Assembly (NCBI GenBank): GCA_021789355.1
Contig: JAJYJR010000129.1
Span: 1 to 11,213 of the forward strand
Direction: 5' to 3'
DNA from: Chloroflexota bacterium
GTDB taxonomy: Bacteria; Chloroflexota; Limnocylindria; Limnocylindrales; CSP1-4
DNA: 11,213 nucleotides
Made by a program: the position numbers and the translations under genes. This document shows, piece after piece, positions 6,225 to 11,213 of the stretch (the first letter of the stretch is position 1; every line of letters begins with the position of its first letter). Below the pieces are notes generated by a model, which ran no database searches, was not told the origin of the DNA, and saw only the letters and a list, made by a program, of their open reading frames with translations.

Positions 6225-6950
6225 GTGGGTGACTCGAGCGAGCCCCTTGTGGCCGTGATCATTCCTGCCCTCAACGAGGCCGGAAGGATCGGGCGCGTCC
6301 TGGACAAGCTGCCTCGCGACGGACGGTTCGAGGCGATCGTAGTCGACGACGGATCCAGCGACGGCACTGGCGACGAGGCACGTGTGCATGGCGCGGCGGT
6401 CGTGCTTCGCCACGTCGTGCGGGGCGGCGTGGGCGCGGCCATCCGCGACGGGTTCCTGGAGGGGCAGACACGGGGCCGGCCCTGGCTCGCGCTGGTGTCC
6501 GGCGACGACCAGCACGAGCCGGCAGAGCTCGCTGCGGCCCTCGACCACGCGCTCGCGTCCGGCTCGGACTACGTGCAGGGCAGCCGCTGGCGCCCTGGTG
6601 GCCGGGTGATCGGCTCCAGCGGCGGTCGAGGCATGGGCACCCGCCTCTACTCGCTCGCGTTCAGCGTGCTGGCCGGCCGCCGGGTCACCGACGCGACCAA
6701 CGGCTTCCGCGTCTTCCGATCCGCGATCCTGGACGACCCGACCATCCGGCTCAGCCAGTCCTGGCTCGACAGCTACGATCTCGAGCCGTATCTGCTGTTC
6801 AAGGCGATCCGGCGTGGGTACCGTGTGGTCGAGCACCCGGTGACGGTGCGCTACCACCGCGACGAGGCGTACACGAAGATGCGCGGATTGCGTGACTGGT
6901 GGCGCCTGTTCCGCCCGGCGCTGCTGCTCAGGTTGGGAGTCAAGCGATGA
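6225..6950 (+). CDS. GT2 family glycosyltransferase, polyprenyl-phosphate sugar synthase type
   Basis: A 241-residue GT-A fold enzyme, probably moving a sugar from a nucleotide donor to polyprenyl phosphate on the inner membrane face. VAVIIPALNE (9-18) starts the fold. DDGSSDGT (41-48) binds the nucleotide, SGDDQHEP (92-99) fills the metal-binding DxD region, and GSRW (119-122) and TNGFR (158-162) match dolichyl-phosphate mannosyl/glucosyl transferase relatives. There is no C-terminal membrane pair, so it would be a soluble or peripheral DPM1-like form. I chose GTG 6225 because AAGGTGGGG lies just upstream; ATG 6207 and GTG 6186 are in-frame alternatives with poorer SD sites. It overlaps the epimerase gene by ATGA. 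The GT-C proteins nearby need polyprenyl-linked donors, which supports this role, but the sugar and acceptor are not shown by the sequence. Confidence 0.85.
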   Translation: MGDSSEPLVAVIIPALNEAGRIGRVLDKLPRDGRFEAIVVDDGSSDGTGDEARVHGAAVVLRHVVRGGVGAAIRDGFLEGQTRGRPWLALVSGDDQHEPAELAAALDHALASGSDYVQGSRWRPGGRVIGSSGGRGMGTRLYSLAFSVLAGRRVTDATNGFRVFRSAILDDPTIRLSQSWLDSYDLEPYLLFKAIRRGYRVVEHPVTVRYHRDEAYTKMRGLRDWWRLFRPALLLRLGVKR

Positions 6951-7927
6951 CCATGGCCCTGGAACGCTCGTTCGGTGGGCGGCGCGTGCTGGTGACCGGT
7001 GGCGCCGGCTTTGTGGGGGGCGCGGTGACCCGCCGCCTGGTGGAGGCGGGCGCCCGAGTGACCGTGCTCGACGACCTGTTCACTGGGCTGCGCGAGACGG
7101 TCCCGGCGCAGACCGAGCTCGTGGTGGGTTCGGTGACTGACGAACCCCTGGTGCGCGAGCTGGTACGTCACGCCTCACTGGTCTTCCACATGGCGGCACG
7201 GAACATCATCGCCTCGACGAAGAACCCGCGCGATGACTTCGAGACCAACATCGGGGGGACCCTGAACGTCCTGCTGGCAGCCCGCGAATCCCGCCCCGAG
7301 CGCGTGGTCTACTCGTCTTCGACGTCGATCTACGGCAACCCACGCAGCATCCCCATCAACGAGAACGACGAGGTCGCCGCGCTCTCCCCGTACGCGGTGA
7401 GCAAGTTCTCCGGCGAGCTGTACTGCCACTCCTTCTACGAGAGCTACGGGCTGCCCGTGTCGGTGGTGCGCTACTCCAACATCTATGGTCCGGGACAACG
7501 GCCCGACAACCCCTACTGCGGCGTGGTCTCCAAGTTCCTCACCAGCGCTCGCCAGGGCACGCCGCTGAGCATCCACGGCGACGGCGAGCAGACCCGCGAC
7601 TTCACCTTCATCGACGACGCGGTCGAGGCCACCATCCTCGCCGCGGTGCACCCCCGGGCGGAGGGTGAGGTCTTCAACGTCGGGACCGGCATCGAGACCT
7701 CGGTCAACCAGCTGGCGCGCCTGGTGTGCGGGGCGATGGGGCGTCCCTGCGAGGTGGAGCACATCGACCGGCGCGACGTCGACAACATCCGCCGGCGCGT
7801 AGTCAACATCGAGAAGGCACGCCGCATGCTGCGCTGGTCGCCGCAGGTCACTCTCGAGCGGGGCCTAGCGCAGACTGTGGAATGGTTCCTCGCCGAAGGG
7901 TTCGCGCCGATACCGCCCGCCGAATAG
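6947..7927 (+). CDS. NAD-dependent sugar epimerase/dehydratase (GalE-like extended SDR)
   Basis: A 326-residue cytoplasmic enzyme acting on a nucleotide sugar, most likely a UDP-hexose 4-epimerase. The Rossmann motif GGAGFVG is at 18-24, Asp42-Asp43 end the second strand as in NAD-binding members, SSST (123-126) holds the catalytic Ser/Thr, and Tyr149-Lys153 form YxxxK in SPYAVSK. RYSNIYGPGQ (175-184) and GDGEQTRDFTFIDD (211-224) are substrate-loop motifs shared by GalE, UDP-glucuronate epimerase and UDP-xylose synthase relatives. Length is normal. ATG 6947 overlaps the GT2 stop as ATGA, with GGGAG 7 bases upstream. It forms a two-gene unit with the GT2 enzyme and might make that enzyme's donor. 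A 4-keto reductase role for the CDP-sugar is less likely. It ends 44 bases from the convergent GT87 gene, with no clear hairpin terminator between. Confidence 0.85.
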   Translation: MTMALERSFGGRRVLVTGGAGFVGGAVTRRLVEAGARVTVLDDLFTGLRETVPAQTELVVGSVTDEPLVRELVRHASLVFHMAARNIIASTKNPRDDFETNIGGTLNVLLAARESRPERVVYSSSTSIYGNPRSIPINENDEVAALSPYAVSKFSGELYCHSFYESYGLPVSVVRYSNIYGPGQRPDNPYCGVVSKFLTSARQGTPLSIHGDGEQTRDFTFIDDAVEATILAAVHPRAEGEVFNVGTGIETSVNQLARLVCGAMGRPCEVEHIDRRDVDNIRRRVVNIEKARRMLRWSPQVTLERGLAQTVEWFLAEGFAPIPPAE

Positions 7928-7971
7928 CCACGACGGGCCCGGGCGGTTGCGTGACGTCCACGTTCGTCGCA

Positions 7972-9018
7972 TCAGGCCCGGCCGGAGGACTCCCGTTCAG
8001 GGTCCAGGACTGAACCAGCCGGCGAGGGGGCCAGGTCCGGGAGTTGGATCTGTCGCACCGGGCCGGTCCCCAGCGGGGCGAGTAGTGGCAAGAGCCGCGC
8101 CAGGTTCTCGGTGTTCACCACGGGCGATCCGAAGACCGAGGCGAGCACGGCGAGCGTATACGTGACGCCGGGTCGGTCGCGCAGCACGAACATGGCCACG
8201 GCGGAGAGGCCGAAGAACGCGATCGGCAGCAGCGCCGCGATGCGGTCGGGCACGCCGAACATGCGGGCCACGCCGCCAAGACTCTCGGGCGTGGCTCCCT
8301 GCACGGTCGTCTGGTGCGCAATGCCGAGGTAGGCAACGTGTGCATCCAGGCCGGCCCCGAGGAGGCTGATGCCACCGAGGACGGCGAGCGCCACGGCCAT
8401 CCAGCCCACGGCCCTCCAGCGGCCCTGACACACCAGCCACCAGCCGAACGCGATTGGCAGCAACTTTACCCCCGCCATGAGCGCGACAATCACTCCGACG
8501 GCAGCATCCCACCTCCTGGGAGCGCCCCACACGACGACTGCGCCGGCGATGAGCAGCGCATCGACGTTGCCCACCAGCAGCTGAACGGCGATCGCTTGCG
8601 AGAGGAGCGCCACGACGATGGCTGCGACGTATCGCCGGCGCCCGGTCAACGCGGGGGCGCGAAACAGGACCACGGCAGCACCGAACAGAGCGACATTCGA
8701 GGCCATCCACCAGATGGCGACGCCGAGCGGGTAGGGGAGGAACGCGAGAGGGCGCCAGAGAACCGCGATCAGTGGCGGGGAGAGCAGTGGGACGGTCCAG
8801 AAGGGGGCGAACATCGGGATGACTCGGTCGCCCGGCGAGAGCGCGTACAGCTCGTGCCCGGCGTTGAGGCGTTCGGCGGCGGCCTGATAGACGATCGCAT
8901 CCTGGGCCAGCCAGGTGGGCCGCAGGACGAGCGCCAGGACGAAGATGCCTGCCACCGACACCACGGCGGCGGCCAGGGCAAACGCATCGGGTGACACCCG
9001 GCGGCGCACGGATTCCAC
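7972..9018 (-). CDS. GT87-like (DUF2029, PimE-type) integral membrane glycosyltransferase
   Basis: A 348-residue polytopic membrane protein, probably a polyprenyl-phosphate-sugar-dependent GT-C transferase, related to mycobacterial alpha-1,2-mannosyltransferase PimE. After the first helix (about 12-32) comes LAQDAIVYQAAAERLNAGHELY, with Asp40 where GT87 enzymes carry their catalytic Asp. LLVGNVDALLIAG matches the 'Q/N-V-(D/N)' loop of DUF2029 proteins, and AGVKLLPIAFG the K-x-x-P segment. About nine hydrophobic stretches are visible. GTG 9018 was chosen because AGGAGG (9023-9028) lies 4 bases upstream and hydrophobicity begins soon after; the upstream extension is Arg/Pro/Ala-rich and looks non-coding. 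A GTG three codons on is an alternative. It stands alone on this strand, convergent with the epimerase and divergent from the PIG-V gene. Family assignment is fairly secure; sugar and acceptor are unknown. Confidence 0.8.
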   Translation of the reverse strand: MESVRRRVSPDAFALAAAVVSVAGIFVLALVLRPTWLAQDAIVYQAAAERLNAGHELYALSPGDRVIPMFAPFWTVPLLSPPLIAVLWRPLAFLPYPLGVAIWWMASNVALFGAAVVLFRAPALTGRRRYVAAIVVALLSQAIAVQLLVGNVDALLIAGAVVVWGAPRRWDAAVGVIVALMAGVKLLPIAFGWWLVCQGRWRAVGWMAVALAVLGGISLLGAGLDAHVAYLGIAHQTTVQGATPESLGGVARMFGVPDRIAALLPIAFFGLSAVAMFVLRDRPGVTYTLAVLASVFGSPVVNTENLARLLPLLAPLGTGPVRQIQLPDLAPSPAGSVLDPERESSGRA

Positions 9019-9022
9019 GGGG

Positions 9023-9028
9023 CCTCCT
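9023..9028 (-). promoter_or_regulatory. Shine-Dalgarno AGGAGG of the GT87-like gene
   Basis: A perfect AGGAGG on the minus strand, 4 bases before GTG 9018. It decides the start of this gene against the much longer open frame that begins at 9111. Confidence 0.6.
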
Positions 9029-9042
9029 GGACAGGTGCACGC

Positions 9043-9051
9043 AGTATGCCA
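9043..9051 (-). promoter_or_regulatory. Predicted extended -10 promoter of the GT87-like gene
   Basis: On the minus strand this reads TGG-CATACT, an extended -10 with four of six matches to TATAAT. Transcription near 9036 would leave a leader of about 18 bases that includes the AGGAGG. No -35 is evident. Confidence 0.35.
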
Positions 9052-9094
9052 AGCTGAGGGCGGAGCGCGCGCCCGCCCGGCAGATGTTCGGGCC

Positions 9095-9103
9095 TGGTAC
9101 GTT
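9095..9103 (+). promoter_or_regulatory. Alternative extended -10 upstream of the PIG-V-like gene
   Basis: TGG-TACGTT fits TGn-TAnnnT. It would start transcription near 9110, giving a leader of about 38 bases. It is a weaker candidate than the site at 9131, because no SD precedes the GTG at 9148. Confidence 0.25.
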
Positions 9104-9130
9104 CGGACCACCCGTGCTCGTCCGGGGGCT

Positions 9131-9139
9131 TGCTACGCT
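9131..9139 (+). promoter_or_regulatory. Predicted extended -10 promoter giving a leaderless PIG-V-like mRNA
   Basis: TGC-TACGCT fits TGn-TAnnnT. The hexamer ends 8 bases before GTG 9148, so the usual start site would fall at or within a base or two of that GTG. There is no SD before the GTG, which agrees with leaderless translation. Confidence 0.45.
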
Positions 9140-9147
9140 GCACGTTC

Positions 9148-10329
9148 GTGAACTCCTCCGAGCCGGATGCATTCGTCGCGCCCACGGGGTCCTCCACCGC
9201 AGGCTCGTCCGCTGATGCTGTCAGCGCGCGGGCGCTCTGGCGCGGGGCGCCTGCGGGCAGCGTGGCCACGATCATCGCGGCGTACCTGGGTTCCAGGGTG
9301 CTGGTGATCCTTGCTGCCGTCGCCGCCGAGGGGATCATCCCGCGCAACCCGCGGCTCATCCCGGGGAGTGCCGGCCCGATCCTGACGAGCCTGACGAGCT
9401 GGGACGGATGGTGGTACCTGGGCATCGCGCGGACCGGCTACCACGCGGCGCCCGTCAGCGGCCAGTACCACGACTACGCCTTCTTCCCGCTGTATCCCGC
9501 GCTCGTGCGGCTGCTCTCGCTGGCCACTCCGGCGTTCGACGGCCTGATCGCGGTCCTGCTGTCTAACGTGCTGTTCCTGGTGGCTTTGTGGCTCCTCTAC
9601 CAGCTGACCCGGGAGGTACTGGATGACGAGCGCGCACTCTGGTCGTGCGTCGTGCTGGCGGTCTTCCCGTTCAGCTGGGTCTTCTCGATGGCATACGGCG
9701 AGAGCCTGTTCCTGGCACTGAGTCTGGGATCGCTGCTGACGGCCGAGCGGGGCCGGGCAGGCTGGGCTTGCGTGCTGGCCTCGCTGGCGGGGCTGACGCG
9801 CCTGCCGGGAGTGCTGTTGCTTGTGCCCATCGCGCTCATCATCTGGCGCCGGACGCAGGATCGACGCGCGCTGGCGTGGCTGCTCGTCGTCCCGATCGGG
9901 GCGGCTCTCTTCGCCGTCTACGTCGGTCAGCTGACAGGCAGCCTCGGCGCCTACGGCGCGGCCCAGTCCGCCTGGGGACGCAGTGGCGCCGGCACCGCGG
10001 CGACCGGCGGGCAGAGCCTGGGCGCCAACCTCGACCCGATGCTGACCACCTTCCTCGTGACCCTGCTGCTCTACGTGTTCCTGCTCGTCTACCTGCGTCC
10101 CGACCGCATCCCGCTCGCGTACGCCCTGATCCCGATCCTCACGCTGGCGTCCGTGTTCGCCAGTGGCAACCTCCAGTCGATCGGGCGGCTCGGCATGATG
10201 GCCGTTCCCTACCTGTGGATCGTGGCGGGGCGGCGAAGCGCGTGGTTCCGTTCGGCATGGCCGGCGCTATCGGCGGGGCTGCTCGGCATCTTGAGCGTGG
10301 CGATCTTCGCGGGTTGGTACCAGCCGTGA
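9148..10329 (+). CDS. PIG-V/GT76-like membrane glycosyltransferase
   Basis: A 393-residue GT-C membrane protein resembling the PIG-V (GPI mannosyltransferase 2) family, which in eukaryotes adds mannose from dolichyl-phosphate-mannose on the lumenal side; bacterial members have no settled substrate. After a Ser/Ala-rich cytoplasmic head (1-38) and a first helix (about 40-60), the outer loop carries SWDGWWYLGIARTGYH (84-99), with Asp86 as the family's conserved acidic residue, then DYAFFPLYPALVRL (109-122), the PIG-V signature. About eight more hydrophobic stretches follow. A late IGRLGMMAVPYLW segment resembles the 'R-(Y/F)-x-x-x-x-P' region before the last helices. The start is GTG 9148, placed by a -10 site 8 bases upstream and the lack of an SD. 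The next gene follows 52 bases on. Family assignment is fairly strong; substrate is unknown. Confidence 0.8.
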   Translation: MNSSEPDAFVAPTGSSTAGSSADAVSARALWRGAPAGSVATIIAAYLGSRVLVILAAVAAEGIIPRNPRLIPGSAGPILTSLTSWDGWWYLGIARTGYHAAPVSGQYHDYAFFPLYPALVRLLSLATPAFDGLIAVLLSNVLFLVALWLLYQLTREVLDDERALWSCVVLAVFPFSWVFSMAYGESLFLALSLGSLLTAERGRAGWACVLASLAGLTRLPGVLLLVPIALIIWRRTQDRRALAWLLVVPIGAALFAVYVGQLTGSLGAYGAAQSAWGRSGAGTAATGGQSLGANLDPMLTTFLVTLLLYVFLLVYLRPDRIPLAYALIPILTLASVFASGNLQSIGRLGMMAVPYLWIVAGRRSAWFRSAWPALSAGLLGILSVAIFAGWYQP

Positions 10330-10385
10330 ACGCGGCCGTGTGCGCCCGGCTGGCGGGCCAGTCGACCAGGGACCACGAGCGATGA
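10326..10385 (+). CDS. Possible 19-codon bridging ORF between the two GT-C genes
   Basis: GTG at 10326 overlaps the PIG-V stop as GTGA, and its TGA overlaps the next gene's ATG as ATGA, so a 19-codon frame spans the gap exactly. It encodes VNAAVCARLAGQSTRDHER, matching nothing I know. It may serve only to carry ribosomes across, or be chance. No SD of its own was seen. Confidence 0.15.
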   Translation: MNAAVCARLAGQSTRDHER

Positions 10386-11213
10386 CCGGCCGCGCCGACC
10401 GAGTGTATCCCGCAACCGCACATCGCCGGCGCAGTGCCGTCGAGGCCCTGCGCACCCCGGCCGTCCTCTTCGTCGTGGCGTTCGTGGCTCGCGCCGTGAC
10501 GGCACTCCCCTTCTTCGCGCCCGGGTACCCCGACTCTGTCTACTACCTCGCGACCGCCCGCGAGCTGGCCGCGGGACACGGCTTCACCATCCCGTACATC
10601 TGGGCGTTCGTGGACACGGGCGGCCATCTGCCGGCCGTGGGCACCCTGCCGATCCCGTCCAACGCCCACTGGATGCCGCTCGCCTCGATCGTCGAGGTGC
10701 CGTTCATCTGGCTGCTGGGCCCCACGTACCTCGCCTCGTGCCTGCCGTTCTGGCTGCTGTCGGCGCTCGGCGCCTCAATCACCTACCAACTGGGGATGGA
10801 TGCCGGACTCGGGCGTCGGACCTCGATCGCGGCCGGGTTGCTGATGGCGATGCCGGGTGCCGTGGCGCCGTACATGTCGCAGCCGGACAACTTCTCGCTC
10901 TTCATGGTGCTGGGCGTCGCGTCGATGTGGCTCTGCGTCCGGGGCGCGGCGGGCAACCGGTGGGCGTTCGCGCTGGGTGGCGTGTTCGTGGGGCTCGCGA
11001 TGCTCGCCCGCACCGACGGGGTGCTGCTGGGGGTGCCGTTCATCGTCGCGTTCCTGGCGGAGCAGTGGCCACGATGGCGGGCGGCGTGGCAGGGACGCTC
11101 CCGGGCCACGTCGCCGGTGCCCGAGTCCAGCGCCGCCTCGGCGGTGTCGGCCCGCGGATCGTCAGCCCGCCCCCGGATCGGCTGGGTCGCGGCGATAACG
11201 TGCTTCGCGCTCT
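10382..11213 (+). CDS. GT-C membrane glycosyltransferase (GT39/ArnT-like), 3' end cut by window edge
   Basis: The first 277 residues of a polytopic membrane protein, probably a polyprenyl-phosphate-sugar-dependent transferase. A basic, Ala/Arg-rich start (1-24) leads into the first helix (about 26-46), then an outer loop with GYPDSVYYLATARELAAGHGFTIPYIW. Asp51 is in the place of the GT-C catalytic acid, and the 'Y-x-x-x-A-x-x-L-x-x-G' run is common in GT39-type proteins. Further hydrophobic stretches lie near 101-136, 147-163, 171-186 and 195-225. A basic Ser/Ala-rich stretch (about 230-265) precedes the next helix at the cut. The ATG at 10382 has AGGGA 9 bases upstream and lies 52 bases after the PIG-V stop, so both are probably co-transcribed. 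Sugar and acceptor are unknown. Confidence 0.75.
   Translation, partial: MTGRADRVYPATAHRRRSAVEALRTPAVLFVVAFVARAVTALPFFAPGYPDSVYYLATARELAAGHGFTIPYIWAFVDTGGHLPAVGTLPIPSNAHWMPLASIVEVPFIWLLGPTYLASCLPFWLLSALGASITYQLGMDAGLGRRTSIAAGLLMAMPGAVAPYMSQPDNFSLFMVLGVASMWLCVRGAAGNRWAFALGGVFVGLAMLARTDGVLLGVPFIVAFLAEQWPRWRAAWQGRSRATSPVPESSAASAVSARGSSARPRIGWVAAITCFAL

Noticed and set aside
6498..6521. GT2 enzyme has SGDDQHEP instead of the common DADxQHxP
   Set aside because: The central Asp and the QH-x-P are kept, and G-D-x-Q variants are common in this branch of GT2, so it is not a sign of loss of function.
7928..7971. Terminator between the convergent epimerase and GT87-like genes
   Set aside because: Only a 5-base pairing (CGACG/CGTCG) across a 29-base loop and no T-run, so a rho-independent terminator is not supported.
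9019..9111. Upstream extension of the GT87-like gene
   Set aside because: The extra 31 residues are Arg/Pro/Cys-rich, cover the predicted promoter and precede a perfect AGGAGG; they are unlikely to be translated.

Overview
The window is high-GC bacterial DNA (about 70% G+C by eye). Its genes overlap tightly and use many GTG starts, and one gene appears to be read from a leaderless message. This, with PIG-V-type and GT87-type mannosyltransferase relatives, suggests an Actinomycetota or Chloroflexota-like organism. That placement is an inference, because there is no rRNA or other phylogenetic marker here. All confident genes serve cell-surface glycan synthesis: nucleotide-sugar enzymes plus membrane and cytoplasmic glycosyltransferases. 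No tRNA, rRNA, CRISPR array, transposase or integrase was seen.

Left block, minus strand, 1-5773 (read right to left): a GT-C membrane glycosyltransferase, RfbF (glucose-1-phosphate cytidylyltransferase), a TylC3-like sugar C-methyltransferase, RfbG (CDP-glucose 4,6-dehydratase) and RfbH (CDP-4-keto-6-deoxyglucose 3-dehydratase, cut by the left edge). Each of the four junctions is a 4-base start/stop overlap, so this looks like one translationally coupled operon. RfbF, RfbG and RfbH form the standard route from glucose-1-phosphate to a CDP-4-keto-3,6-dideoxyhexose. The methyltransferase between RfbF and RfbG suggests that the final sugar carries a C-methyl branch. The E3-type reductase that normally works with RfbH, the last ketone reductase, and a transferase specific for the sugar are not visible.

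Divergent control region, about 5774-6224: it holds an extended -10 promoter for the minus operon, overlapped by a perfect GGTTCC/GGAACC dyad. It also has a second copy of a 44-base element found near the 3' end of the GT-C gene, a possible small membrane ORF, a bulged inverted repeat and an extended -10 for the plus-strand genes.

Middle block, plus strand, 6225-7927: a GT2 glycosyltransferase of the polyprenyl-phosphate-sugar synthase type, overlapping by 4 bases a GalE-like NAD-dependent sugar epimerase.

Right block: a GT87-like membrane mannosyltransferase relative on the minus strand (7972-9018), convergent with the epimerase. Across a 129-base divergent promoter region lie a PIG-V/GT76-like membrane glycosyltransferase (9148-10329) and another GT-C protein (10382 to the right edge), both on the plus strand. 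A plausible model is that the GT2 enzyme loads a sugar onto a polyprenyl phosphate, the GT-C enzymes use such lipid donors on the outer face of the membrane, and the CDP-sugar operon supplies an unusual deoxysugar to the same glycan.
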